Virus record (IMG/VR): IMGVR_UViG_3300031975_001527 | Span: 1 to 47,274 of that record | Origin: a virus | Strand: one strand, 5' to 3' | DNA length: 47,274 bases | Shown here: positions 33,926 to 42,273 of the stretch, piece by piece | Layout: the number at the start of each line of letters is the position of its first letter | Position numbering within the stretch: the stretch's first letter is position 1 | Notes under the pieces: generated by a model | Told to the model about the DNA's origin: nothing | What the model saw: only the letters and a program-made list of their open reading frames with translations | Database searches by the model: none | Translations under genes and position numbers: made by a program

Positions 33926-34623
33926 AAATATTTGCAGTCAGAATAGGAGAGAAGTACGGTCCAGAATACGAAACGTATTTAGAGAAAAAACTTTCTAAAT
34001 ATGAGATTGTGTGGATAAGAGAGCCATATGACTCTAGGGTTGAATTGCAATGGAATAAGATGTGGGCAATGCAACAAGACATTGATGAACCTATTTGTGT
34101 GATGGATATTGATGTTTTATTAGTTAACGATTATGAAAAGATATTTGAATATCCTGTTGAACGTGGACAATTTGTTGCAATGCCTGGATGGTGGAGAGAT
34201 ACAAAAAAAGAAGGATACAAGATTAACGGTGGATTTTTTAAATATTATCCAAAAGATTGTAAATATATCTATGAAAAATTTATGTCTGATGTTCATGGGT
34301 GGCAAAGATATTATATCGACAACGGGACAACAAATGGTCCAGTAAACGGTGAACAATATTTTGTTGAAGATTCTGTGAACGAAAGACTTGAGCTAATAAC
34401 GTTACCTGATGCGTGGTTTACTCGTTGGGTCACTGGAACTGACATAAATTATGGAAAGAGCATGTTTAGATGGAATGTTCAATTGACAAGAAAATATAGA
34501 AACCTTACTGGTAATGAATATGTTTGTTTGGGTGATGAGTTTCATCCAGATATAAAATTCGTTCATTTTACTCATAGAATGAATAAACCTCATGAGTGGG
34601 AGCATTATGCAGATAACGTTTGA
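33922..34623 (+). CDS. glycosyltransferase-like protein (GT-A type)
   Basis: A 233-aa protein similar in plan to the enzyme at 28321: N-terminal strand IFAVRIGEKYGPEY, ICVMDIDVLLVND with DxD at residues 62-64, a WW segment (MPGWWRDTK) and a C-terminal KFVHFTHRMNKP. The shared phrase 'xGxKYGxEY' near both N-termini suggests the two are distant paralogues. Predicted to use a nucleotide sugar; the acceptor is unknown. The start overlaps the preceding stop (ATGA), and the stop lies within the start region of the GNAT gene. Confidence 0.68.
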   Translation: MKIFAVRIGEKYGPEYETYLEKKLSKYEIVWIREPYDSRVELQWNKMWAMQQDIDEPICVMDIDVLLVNDYEKIFEYPVERGQFVAMPGWWRDTKKEGYKINGGFFKYYPKDCKYIYEKFMSDVHGWQRYYIDNGTTNGPVNGEQYFVEDSVNERLELITLPDAWFTRWVTGTDINYGKSMFRWNVQLTRKYRNLTGNEYVCLGDEFHPDIKFVHFTHRMNKPHEWEHYADNV

Positions 34624-35098
34624 TTTTGTAGAGGAAATAAATTTCGAGGAAATCAAAGAGGTCTGGGAAAAAGAACTGTGGCCTAATAAAAAGAATGGGG
34701 TCGCAAAGGCAAATGAGTGGACATGGCATTGGTTACAAAAAGAACTTGGTAAAGATAAACAAATGGCAAAGGATGCAGAGCCTACGTTTGTTGGTATTAG
34801 GTCTAATAAAGAATTAGTTGCCGTAAATAGTTGTTACTATAGTAACTCAAAAGGTATATTTAATTACTGGAGATCAAGAGGATTGTGGGTTCACCCAAAT
34901 TTTAGGGGTCAGAAATATTCTTCAATTATACTAAATTGGTGTTTAAAGTATGCAAAACTTAAAGGTGGCAACTGGATGTGGACTGTTCCTAGACAAAGTG
35001 CAATGCCTGCATATAAAAGTGTAGGGTTTGTTCAAGAGACAAATTGGTTTGATGATGGACAGTTTGGTCCTAACTGTATCGCATCCAAATACTTATAA
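34607..35098 (+). CDS. GNAT-family N-acetyltransferase
   Basis: A 163-aa protein with the acetyl-CoA-binding motif A, RGLWVHPNFRGQKYSSIIL (residues about 91-109), and the C-terminal motif B strand-helix (MPAYKSVGFVQ). It would acetylate an amine on a small molecule, sugar or protein. GGGAG at 34598-34602 fits ATG 34607; the ATG at 34592 is an alternative adding five residues. It is the last gene of the enzyme cassette and ends just at the late promoter for the neck genes. Confidence 0.82.
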   Translation: MQITFDFVEEINFEEIKEVWEKELWPNKKNGVAKANEWTWHWLQKELGKDKQMAKDAEPTFVGIRSNKELVAVNSCYYSNSKGIFNYWRSRGLWVHPNFRGQKYSSIILNWCLKYAKLKGGNWMWTVPRQSAMPAYKSVGFVQETNWFDDGQFGPNCIASKYL

Positions 35099-35101
35099 AT
35101 A
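35094..35101 (+). promoter_or_regulatory. late promoter (TATAAATA) of gp13
   Basis: Exact TATAAATA overlapping the GNAT stop codon, 20 bases before the gp13 ATG; AAAGGAG lies between. Confidence 0.8.
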
Positions 35102-35121
35102 GAGTATAAAGGAGTGATAAC

Positions 35122-35937
35122 ATGGCTGTTCCCTCAACAAAGGCAACTCTGAAGTCATATTGTCTTAGAGCATTGGGTAGTGGGGTTATCGACATAAACG
35201 TGTCAGATGACCAAATTGACGATAGACTTGACGAGGCCCTTCAATACTTTGCAGAATATCATTATGATGGTGTGGAAAGAATGTATCTTAAACACAAGAT
35301 CACATCTGATGATATCAGTAGAGCAACAACTGATGCATCAGAAGTTGCCACAGATACCGCTGATAATTCTGTTACTGCGACTTGGTTAGAGGGCAAAGGT
35401 TTTATCCCCGTGCCTGAAGCTGTAATCTCAGTGGTGAGTGTTTTTCCTTTTACAGACAGCACAACAGCAAATATGTTTGATCTAAGGTATCAACTACGGT
35501 TGAATGACTTGTATGATTTTTCATCTACTTCTATTATGGAATACCAGATGACGCTTCAACATCTTGACTTTTTAGAACATATTCTTGTTGGTGAGGTTCC
35601 AATTCGTTTTAGTCAACACCAACAGAGACTCTATCTGGATATGGATTGGAATAATGATATTAAAGTAGATGAATTCATAATTATTGAGTGTTATAGAAAA
35701 CTTGATCCAGCAACATTCACAGATGTCTTCAACGACATGTACTTAAAAAGATATGCTACTGCACTGATAAAAAGACAGTGGGGTGCTAACCTTTCCAAAT
35801 TCAACGGTGTATCTATGTTAGGTGGTGTTACCATGAATGGAGAAACAATTTATTCGCAGGCACAAGAGGAATTAGAAAAATTAGAAGAACAAATTCAACT
35901 CGCATTTGAGTTACCAGTAAATTATATGATAGGATAA
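35122..35937 (+). CDS. 13: neck protein gp13
   Basis: Head completion/neck protein gp13, 271 aa (T4: 309). The marine gp13 N-terminus is distinctive: TLKSYCLRALGSGVIDINVS, DDQIDDRLDEALQYF and HYDGVERMYLKHKIT. The C-terminal ENIL-like helix is replaced by an EELEKLEEQIQLAFELPV segment. gp13 and gp14 cap the portal after DNA packaging and form the tail-joining site. It is followed after four bases by gp14. Confidence 0.88.
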   Translation: MAVPSTKATLKSYCLRALGSGVIDINVSDDQIDDRLDEALQYFAEYHYDGVERMYLKHKITSDDISRATTDASEVATDTADNSVTATWLEGKGFIPVPEAVISVVSVFPFTDSTTANMFDLRYQLRLNDLYDFSSTSIMEYQMTLQHLDFLEHILVGEVPIRFSQHQQRLYLDMDWNNDIKVDEFIIIECYRKLDPATFTDVFNDMYLKRYATALIKRQWGANLSKFNGVSMLGGVTMNGETIYSQAQEELEKLEEQIQLAFELPVNYMIG

Positions 35938-35941
35938 CTCT

Positions 35942-36943
35942 ATGGCCGTCAATTCAATATTTCATACCAGCAATAGAACTGCGATTGCTACAGAACAAAA
36001 CTTATATAGGGATTTGGTTGCAGAGGCTATTCAAATATATGGTCATGACGTTCATTATGTTGACAGAACTTTGACTGCTGAAGATACAGTTTTTGGTGAA
36101 GACGCTCTTTCTAAATTTAGAAACTCTGCAAAGATAGAGATGTACGTTGAAAATGCAGAGGGTGGGTATCAGGGCGAAAGAGAACTCATGAATAAGTTTG
36201 GGTTGCAAGACCTAAGTGAGTTAACCTTTGTTGTTGCAAAACATAGATTTCAAGAATTAACAAAACAGTTTACCATCGAAGATGGCACAGATACAACTGG
36301 CGGTTCTATTCTGTTGGAGGAGGGAACTATAGATCAGAGTGGTAATGCAATCGTGTTTGAAGGGACAGATTTTTATCTTCTCAATGAAACTGATGCGACA
36401 GATTCAGATAGGCCTTTAGAGGGGGATTTAATTTTTCATCCTGTTCTCAAAAAACTATTTGAGGTTAATTTTGTTGACCATGATGAACCGTTCCACCAAT
36501 TAGACAATAATCCAGTATTTAAATTACAATGTCGCACATTTGATTATAGTTCTGAAGCACTTGATACTGGCATCACTGATATTGATGCGATTGAAGATGC
36601 ATTGTCTGTGGACACTATGTTCTTTCAGTTTACTTTGGAACAATCAAGTGCGGTCAATGAACAAATTAGAATACATGATACAGCCACCACTAGAGGTCTA
36701 CTAAAAGATGAAACGGATAATGATAATATTATTGGTGAGGACGACTCAACTTCTGTTGGTGAAAGTCTACTTCTAGAGACAGGAGAGTTCTTGATACAAG
36801 AAGACTATATAGTTGGTACAGGTGGAGCAAACACAGGTAGTCTTGATAACACAGCTCAAAATGAGTTATTTGATGATCTTGATGATGATGTGTTAGACTT
36901 CACAGAAAGTAATCCGTTTGGTGATGCAGGGAGTAAAGGTTAA
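35942..36943 (+). CDS. 14: neck protein gp14, with DGTD-related segments
   Basis: Neck protein gp14, 333 aa, longer than T4 gp14 (256). The N-terminal 110 residues carry the family pattern (AEAIQIYGHDVHYVDRTLT, then FGEDALSKFRNSAKIEMY and FVVAKHRFQEL). The extra length comes largely from acidic segments related to the DGTD repeat: EDGTDTTGGSILLEEG and FEGTDFYLLNETDATDSD near 110-155, and GESLLLETGEFLIQED near 278. The stop overlaps the gp15 start (TAATG). Confidence 0.87.
   Translation: MAVNSIFHTSNRTAIATEQNLYRDLVAEAIQIYGHDVHYVDRTLTAEDTVFGEDALSKFRNSAKIEMYVENAEGGYQGERELMNKFGLQDLSELTFVVAKHRFQELTKQFTIEDGTDTTGGSILLEEGTIDQSGNAIVFEGTDFYLLNETDATDSDRPLEGDLIFHPVLKKLFEVNFVDHDEPFHQLDNNPVFKLQCRTFDYSSEALDTGITDIDAIEDALSVDTMFFQFTLEQSSAVNEQIRIHDTATTRGLLKDETDNDNIIGEDDSTSVGESLLLETGEFLIQEDYIVGTGGANTGSLDNTAQNELFDDLDDDVLDFTESNPFGDAGSKG
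36276..36410 (+). repeat. DGTD-related segments in gp14
   Basis: Encodes EDGTDTTGGSILLEEG and FEGTDFYLLNETDATDSD, looser versions of the repeat seen in gp7 and gp18. Confidence 0.5.
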
Positions 36944-37716
36944 TGTTAGGTCAGCAGTTCTACCACGAAACGACTCGAAAAGTTGTCGTTGCATTTGGTA
37001 CATTATTTAACAATATACAATTAGTTCGTAAAGACAACGCTGGCGTTGTTACACAATCTATGAAAGTTCCTCTGGCATATGGGCCCAGACAAAAGTTTTT
37101 AGTTCGTTTGAGAGAAGACCCTGACTTAACAAAACAGGTTGCAATCACACTACCTCGTATTGGATTTGAAATAAATGGTTTGTCTTACGATCCTACAAGA
37201 AAACTAAACAGAGTTCAACAGTTTAAGAAAACCAAGTCAGGAAATTCAAGTAAACTTGACACACAATATATGCCCGTTCCGTATAACTTAGGTTTTGAGT
37301 TATATATTTTGGCAAAAAGTTCTGATGATGCCTTACAGATTGTAGAACAAATTTTACCATTCTTTCAGCCCGACTACACTTTGACTATTAATGATATGCC
37401 TGATATGAGCGTGAAACGAGATGTTCCTATCGTTCTGAATAGTATATCATACGAAGATGATTATGAGGGTGATTTTGCAACAAGAAGAGCAATCATATAC
37501 ACTTTAGATTTCACTGCGAAGTTCTATCTTTATGGTCCGGTCACAGGTCAAAGTATTATTAAAACGGTTCAAGTTGATCAGTTTACAGACTTACCAGATA
37601 AATCACCAAAAAGAGAACAAAGACTTGTGGTTTCACCAGACCCAACTACAGCTTCAGCTGATGATGATTTTGGATTTAACGAAACAACCTCTTTCTTCCA
37701 AGATGCTGGAGAATAA
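36943..37716 (+). CDS. 15: tail sheath terminator gp15
   Basis: Tail completion and sheath stabiliser protein gp15, 257 aa (T4: 272). It begins MLGQQFYHETTRKVVVAFGT, followed by FNNIQLVRKD and VPLAYGPRQKFLVRL, which are near-diagnostic. GFEINGLSYDPTRKLN and the YEDDYEGDF...RRAIIYTLDF C-terminal pattern also fit. gp15 forms the hexamer that ends the tail tube and sheath and binds the neck. It overlaps the gp14 stop by one base. Confidence 0.92.
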   Translation: MLGQQFYHETTRKVVVAFGTLFNNIQLVRKDNAGVVTQSMKVPLAYGPRQKFLVRLREDPDLTKQVAITLPRIGFEINGLSYDPTRKLNRVQQFKKTKSGNSSKLDTQYMPVPYNLGFELYILAKSSDDALQIVEQILPFFQPDYTLTINDMPDMSVKRDVPIVLNSISYEDDYEGDFATRRAIIYTLDFTAKFYLYGPVTGQSIIKTVQVDQFTDLPDKSPKREQRLVVSPDPTTASADDDFGFNETTSFFQDAGE

Positions 37717-37731
37717 TAAAAGGAATATATT

Positions 37732-38169
37732 ATGAGTAAGGAAATTGATGAATCACTTGGTGTAATTGAAAATACATCAAAACATTCGTCCACGGCAAAA
37801 GTTGGAAACCCTAAACTAAACATTACGCAAGAGGTGATGTTACAGTCTCAAGAAGATTGGGGTGATGCGAATAAACATGTGGAGAGAGATTATGAATACC
37901 AGCGACAAAACTTCTACAATTTGGTCGAAAGAGGAACGGATGCAGTGGAAGGAATACTGGAGCTCGCCAAAGAATCGGACCATCCACGAGCATACGAGGT
38001 TGCCGGAAACCTCATCAAACAGGTGGCTGAAGTCACTGAAAAACTTGGTGACCTTCAAGAGAAAATGAGAAAACTAAAAGAGGTGCCAAACAACGCACCT
38101 AAGAATGTGACAAATGCATTGTTTGTAGGGAGTACGGCGGAATTGCAGAAGATGCTAAAGGAAAAATAA
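37732..38169 (+). CDS. 16: small terminase subunit gp16
   Basis: Small terminase protein, 145 aa (T4 gp16: 164), mostly helical. The pattern ERDYEYQRQNFYNLVERG, AVEGILELAKESDHPRAYEV and NLIKQVAEVTEKLGDLQEKM matches gp16 of marine T4-like phages; the central coiled coil drives ring assembly. It regulates DNA cutting and stimulates the gp17 motor. AAAAGGA upstream is the ribosome site. Unusually, gp17 does not follow directly: two enzyme genes intervene. Confidence 0.88.
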   Translation: MSKEIDESLGVIENTSKHSSTAKVGNPKLNITQEVMLQSQEDWGDANKHVERDYEYQRQNFYNLVERGTDAVEGILELAKESDHPRAYEVAGNLIKQVAEVTEKLGDLQEKMRKLKEVPNNAPKNVTNALFVGSTAELQKMLKEK

Positions 38170-38170
38170 C

Positions 38171-39184
38171 TTGTATGATTATGATGGGAATTTTATTCTG
38201 CATTTTGAATTGACAAATAAATGTAATGCTAGATGTATTCTCTGTAAAAGAACTGTTCTAGATAATGACACTCCCATACAAGACCCAAATTTAAATTTGT
38301 CTGAAATAACTCTTGACAACTATAAAAAAATATTTTATAATAATAAAAATAATATTATAAAAATACTACTGTGTGGTAATTTGGGCGATCCTATAATCGC
38401 AAAAGACATATTTGAAATCACAGAATATTCATTATCATCAGTCTTAAATAAAACACAAGGTAAATTTGATGTAAGAACAAATGGTTCTTTAAGAACAAAA
38501 GAATGGTGGAGTGAGTATGGTAAATTATGTAAAGGTGTTGAGCCTGGTGTGGTTTTTGGTATAGATGGTCTGAAAGACACAAGTCATATTTACAGGGTGA
38601 ATACATCATTTGAAAAAGTGATAGAAAATGCTGCAGCATTCATAGATCAAGGTGGTGTTGCAATATGGCAGTTCATTGTGTTTAAACACAATGTTCACCA
38701 ATTAGAAGATGCAAAAGAACTTGCACGAAAGATGGGATTTCATAGTTTTTTATCATTTAATAATACCAGAGAAGAAAAAATAAATTATGTCTGGAAGGGA
38801 AAAAACTACACTCTAGAAGATTTTGATACTAATATGATGACTGAACCACATGAGGATGGAAAAATTCACTGTCTTGCTCATAAAAATAATATGATTTATA
38901 TTGACTCTTTTGGAAGCGTCTTTCCCTGTTGTTGGGTTCCCTATGATTTAGATCATGATATTACGATGAATTCTTTTATTGAAGAAAAAGCTTGGGATAA
39001 AGATTTTATAAAAATTTTACAAAATGATTGGTTCTCACAAATTTTACCTATGAGTTTTGAAAGTTTTCCTATACCCATGTGTAAACAAGTCTGTAGTAAA
39101 AAGTCAACTGAGGGCGCTAATAAATCTAAAGAGAGGGTAGTTGAGATGGGTGGTCTTGGTAGCAGAGAATACATTAAATTATGA
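38171..39184 (+). CDS. radical SAM/SPASM-like protein, TTG start
   Basis: A 337-aa radical SAM enzyme. The motif CNARCILC (C18, C22, C25) is very near the N-terminus, so the start can be placed: an in-frame stop lies at 38156-38158, there is no ATG or GTG before the motif, and TTG 38171 is preceded by AAGGA with correct spacing. KFDVRTNGSL and VVFGIDGLKDTS fit the radical SAM barrel. The C-terminus has GSVFPCCW and CKQVCSKK clusters typical of an auxiliary iron-sulphur (SPASM/twitch) domain. Substrate unknown. It sits between gp16 and gp17 next to a PP-loop enzyme. Confidence 0.85.
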   Translation: MYDYDGNFILHFELTNKCNARCILCKRTVLDNDTPIQDPNLNLSEITLDNYKKIFYNNKNNIIKILLCGNLGDPIIAKDIFEITEYSLSSVLNKTQGKFDVRTNGSLRTKEWWSEYGKLCKGVEPGVVFGIDGLKDTSHIYRVNTSFEKVIENAAAFIDQGGVAIWQFIVFKHNVHQLEDAKELARKMGFHSFLSFNNTREEKINYVWKGKNYTLEDFDTNMMTEPHEDGKIHCLAHKNNMIYIDSFGSVFPCCWVPYDLDHDITMNSFIEEKAWDKDFIKILQNDWFSQILPMSFESFPIPMCKQVCSKKSTEGANKSKERVVEMGGLGSREYIKL

Positions 39185-39196
39185 AGGAAAATTTAA

Positions 39197-40261
39197 ATGA
39201 AGGTTAAATATTATAGGCCGGATATTTTTAAAATTGATGATCTAAAAATTAATCCCCTTATTGAAGGGCCATCCCGATTAGTTGAAGCATATATGGGGGT
39301 GGATAGAACAAATATGTTTAATCCATTTAATATGGTGTATGATCCTATCCCGTCAGCTGGAGATTTCAATAAAAATTGGGAAGAGTGTTGTATGGATACA
39401 GCATGTGACCTATGGAGTATAGGCAAACCCATAGAGTTGTTTTGGAGTGGTGGTATTGATAGCAGTGGAGCCTTAATAGCATTACAAGAAACCAAGACTA
39501 ATTCTGATATATTAAACATTCGATACACAGAAGACTCAATAAAAGAGTTTCCTTTAATGTGGGAGAAATTAGTCAAGGGAAGAAGTGATCCTTTACCTCA
39601 TCGTGAGATATTGGATGAGGACTTGTTTAATAATGATGATATTATAAAAGTAACCGGAGAGTGCGGGGATCAGTGTTTTGGTAGTGACGCTCTTCATAAA
39701 AATTTAGATAAACATGCTGACAACTGGGAGACTGTCCTAACATGGCCTGATATGAAACAACATAGTAGAGAACAGTTGGCAAAAGTTTTATTCGATCAGA
39801 TTGACACTGCTCCCATAGACGTAGTAACAGTATTTGATTTGTTTTGGTGGTGTAACTTTTGTTTCAAGTGGCAGGATGTCGATAGTAGGATGATTTTTAC
39901 ATATACGACAACGCCAAACTGGAACTCTACATTAAGTTTTTTCAACACCGCTGACTTTCAAAGATGGTCTATAGTCAACCATGATATCAAACATGGTGGA
40001 ACTTGGGAGACATATAAACAACCAGCTAAAGAGTACATAAACAAGTATGTTAAGGATGAGACTTATAGAAAAGATAAGACGAAAGAGCCGTCTTTACTTA
40101 AAGTCCTAAAGGGATCAACCGATGAAAAGTATGATTATGCATTTAGGACAAAAAGAAGAAATAATCCACAATCAATTAAATTGGTTTTAGATGATGGGCA
40201 ATTTTGGAGAAGAAATGAGAAGGTGCCTGATGAGGTGTATGAAACTTGTTTAACTAAATAG
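39197..40261 (+). CDS. asparagine-synthetase-type PP-loop enzyme without glutaminase domain
   Basis: A 354-aa protein with an ATP-pyrophosphatase P-loop, LFWSGGIDSSGALIAL (SGGIDSS at residues 84-90), and a second AsnB-like motif TGECGDQCFGSD (about 153-164), where asparagine synthetase has a G-GGDE-F segment. The usual N-terminal glutaminase domain starting with Cys2 is absent; the first 75 residues are unlike it. It would adenylate a carboxylate and join it to an amine, as in asparagine synthetase or lasso-peptide cyclases; which is unknown. GAAGGA precedes the ATG. The stop is four bases before gp17. Confidence 0.78.
   Translation: MKVKYYRPDIFKIDDLKINPLIEGPSRLVEAYMGVDRTNMFNPFNMVYDPIPSAGDFNKNWEECCMDTACDLWSIGKPIELFWSGGIDSSGALIALQETKTNSDILNIRYTEDSIKEFPLMWEKLVKGRSDPLPHREILDEDLFNNDDIIKVTGECGDQCFGSDALHKNLDKHADNWETVLTWPDMKQHSREQLAKVLFDQIDTAPIDVVTVFDLFWWCNFCFKWQDVDSRMIFTYTTTPNWNSTLSFFNTADFQRWSIVNHDIKHGGTWETYKQPAKEYINKYVKDETYRKDKTKEPSLLKVLKGSTDEKYDYAFRTKRRNNPQSIKLVLDDGQFWRRNEKVPDEVYETCLTK
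40253..40260 (+). promoter_or_regulatory. late promoter element, CTAAATA variant, of gp17
   Basis: ACTAAATA overlaps the end of the PP-loop gene and ends 5 bases before the gp17 ATG, so a transcript from it would have essentially no leader. Confidence 0.45.
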
Positions 40262-40265
40262 TATC

Positions 40266-41906
40266 ATGGAACAGAACTATCTAGGAAATCCAAATCTCAA
40301 GAAAGCCAATGTTCAACAAGAATGGACAAAAGAGGAGCTTCAAGAATACAAGAGGTGTATGGATGACCCACAATATTTTGTGGAAAACTATATCATGATT
40401 GTATCGCTTGATCATGGTCTAGTGCCATTCAAGCTCTATGATTTTCAGAAGGAGATGATAGGGACGTTTCATAACAACCGTTTCACCATATGCAAACTTC
40501 CTAGGCAGTCAGGGAAGTCTACTACTATCATCGCTTATTTACTTCACTATGTTTTATTTAATCCTAGTGTGAATGTGGCAATACTTGCGAACAAAGCCGC
40601 AACTGCAAGAGACTTGCTAGGACGATTGCAACTTGCATATGAACATTTACCGAAATGGTTGCAACAGGGGGTCATGTCTTGGAACAAAGGAAGTTTGGAG
40701 TTAGAAAATGGGTCTAAAATATTGGCTTCTTCCACCAGTGCTAGTGCTGTTCGTGGGGGTTCTTATAATATCATATTTTTGGACGAGTTTGCCTACGTCC
40801 CAGCAAACGTTGCAGAACAATTCTTCTCTTCAGTATATCCTACAATATCATCCGGTAAAACAACAAAAGTAATGATCGTATCAACACCACACGGTATGAA
40901 TATGTTCTATAAGTTGTGGGTAGATGCAGAGGAACAGAGAAACGAATACGTTCCAATTGAGGTGCATTGGAGTGAAGTTCCTGGCCGAGATGAGGCATGG
41001 AAAGCACAAACAATTAAAAACACATCAGAGGCACAGTTTAATACAGAGTTTGAATGTGAGTTTTTAGGTTCTATTGATACTCTTGTGTCACCCGCAAGGC
41101 TTAAAACTCTTACCTATCGAACACCTTTAAAGAGTAATGCTGGTCTTGATGTACATGCAAATCCAGAGAACGGTCACACATATTTCATAACCGCTGATGT
41201 TTCTAGAGGAACAGCAAATGACTATTCTGCATTTGTGGTTATTGATGTGACAGAGATACCATATAAAATTGTCGCAAAATATAGAGACAATGAAATTAAA
41301 CCTTTGTTGTTTCCATCAAAAATATACGATGTTGCAAGGGCATATAATCAAGCATTTGTGATGATTGAGGTCAATGATATTGGTGAACAAGTTGCAAATA
41401 CTATGCAGTTTGATCTTGAGTATGATAATCTAGTTATGGCATCCATGAGAGGAAGAGCTGGTCAAGTAATGGGTGGTGGTTTTTCTGGTGGTCGAGCTCA
41501 GTTGGGAGTTAGGACAACAAAAGCAGTGAAGAGGATAGGTTGCTCTAATTTAAAACAATTGGTTGAAGACAATAAAATTATAGTAGAGGATTTAGAAATA
41601 ATTAACGAGTTGTCAACGTTTATCGTAAAGGGACAATCTTTTGAAGCTGATGAGGGTTGCAATGATGACTTAGTATCCTGCCTATTTCTTTTTGCTTGGG
41701 CAACGGATCAACAATATTTTAAAGAATTAGCAGACCAAGATATTCGTGCAACTATGATGAGAGAACAACAAGATGCGTTGGAACAAGACATGGCGCCCTT
41801 TGGTTTTGTTGTAAATGGTTTAGAGGACGAGAACATAGGTGAAATGGTAGATGAGTATGGAACTCGCTGGAATCCTGTGGTTAGAGATTATGGTTCAAAT
41901 TGGTGA
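40266..41906 (+). CDS. 17: large terminase subunit gp17
   Basis: DNA-packaging motor ATPase and nuclease, 546 aa (T4 gp17: 610). Walker A is RQSGKST (residues 80-86), Walker B with catalytic Glu is IIFLDEFAY (169-177), and IVSTPHG is motif III. The C-terminal nuclease domain begins near YFITADVSRGTANDYSAF, with its first catalytic Asp in ADVS. The ATG is four bases after the preceding stop and lacks a ribosome site, so re-initiation or leaderless translation is likely. No intein or intron is seen. Confidence 0.94.
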   Translation: MEQNYLGNPNLKKANVQQEWTKEELQEYKRCMDDPQYFVENYIMIVSLDHGLVPFKLYDFQKEMIGTFHNNRFTICKLPRQSGKSTTIIAYLLHYVLFNPSVNVAILANKAATARDLLGRLQLAYEHLPKWLQQGVMSWNKGSLELENGSKILASSTSASAVRGGSYNIIFLDEFAYVPANVAEQFFSSVYPTISSGKTTKVMIVSTPHGMNMFYKLWVDAEEQRNEYVPIEVHWSEVPGRDEAWKAQTIKNTSEAQFNTEFECEFLGSIDTLVSPARLKTLTYRTPLKSNAGLDVHANPENGHTYFITADVSRGTANDYSAFVVIDVTEIPYKIVAKYRDNEIKPLLFPSKIYDVARAYNQAFVMIEVNDIGEQVANTMQFDLEYDNLVMASMRGRAGQVMGGGFSGGRAQLGVRTTKAVKRIGCSNLKQLVEDNKIIVEDLEIINELSTFIVKGQSFEADEGCNDDLVSCLFLFAWATDQQYFKELADQDIRATMMREQQDALEQDMAPFGFVVNGLEDENIGEMVDEYGTRWNPVVRDYGSNW

Positions 41907-41908
41907 AT

Positions 41909-41916
41909 TCTAAATA
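41909..41916 (+). promoter_or_regulatory. orphan CTAAATA late element after gp17
   Basis: TCTAAATA begins three bases after the gp17 stop, pointing in + direction, but the next + strand gene (gp18) is 400 bases away with its own late promoter. It overlaps the end of the reverse-strand gene. Confidence 0.35.
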
Positions 41917-42209
41917 AATTCAATAAGATCGTGGTCTAATTTTATAAAACAATTTGAGCAGACAACATGAGATTGTTTGATAAGGTCATTAACTTCTTTA
42001 CGACTCTTATCATTCAGTCCTTTTCGTTTTGTTAGATTGCGTATTTTATTATTGTGTGGATAGAACTTGAGACATACAGTTTCGCTCTCTCCACAGTGAA
42101 CGCAAGACTTATCTGCGAGATATTCGTTTAACCATACCACACGTTGACGGTAGTTCCTACGAGCTACCTTTTTGATAGTCTCTTTATACTTTTCATAATG
42201 TGTCTCCAT
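41910..42209 (-). CDS. degenerate HNH-endonuclease-like protein
   Basis: The only supported reverse-strand gene, 99 aa. A zinc-finger-like frame is visible: CVHC (C36, C39) and CSNC (C84, C87), as in small HNH homing endonucleases of T4-like phages. Where those proteins usually read FHH and CxNCH, this one has FYPHNNK (H52) and CSNCF, so the first catalytic His and the final His appear altered. The N-terminus is basic (KKVARRNYRQR). A TATAAATA on the same strand ends eight bases before the ATG, predicting an almost leaderless late mRNA. It may be an inactive or repurposed endonuclease. Confidence 0.72.
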   Translation of the reverse strand: METHYEKYKETIKKVARRNYRQRVVWLNEYLADKSCVHCGESETVCLKFYPHNNKIRNLTKRKGLNDKSRKEVNDLIKQSHVVCSNCFIKLDHDLIEFI

Positions 42210-42216
42210 GTTATTT

Positions 42217-42224
42217 TATTTATA
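42217..42224 (-). promoter_or_regulatory. divergent late promoter of the HNH-like gene
   Basis: Reading the reverse strand, this is an exact TATAAATA, with AAAATAAC then the ATG. No ribosome site separates promoter and start. Confidence 0.65.
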
Positions 42225-42265
42225 AGAATCGGAGCATATAAAAACACGTTTAGGATTTCAATTTT

Positions 42266-42273
42266 TATAAATA
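42266..42273 (+). promoter_or_regulatory. late promoter (TATAAATA) of gp18
   Basis: Exact TATAAATA 47 bases before the sheath gene, with AAAGGAG in between; back to back with the reverse-strand late promoter about 40 bases away. Confidence 0.8.

Noticed and set aside
39197-40261. Calling the PP-loop protein asparagine synthetase B
   Set aside because: The N-terminal glutaminase domain and its Cys2 are missing and the second motif is altered, so only the ATP-pyrophosphatase half can be supported.
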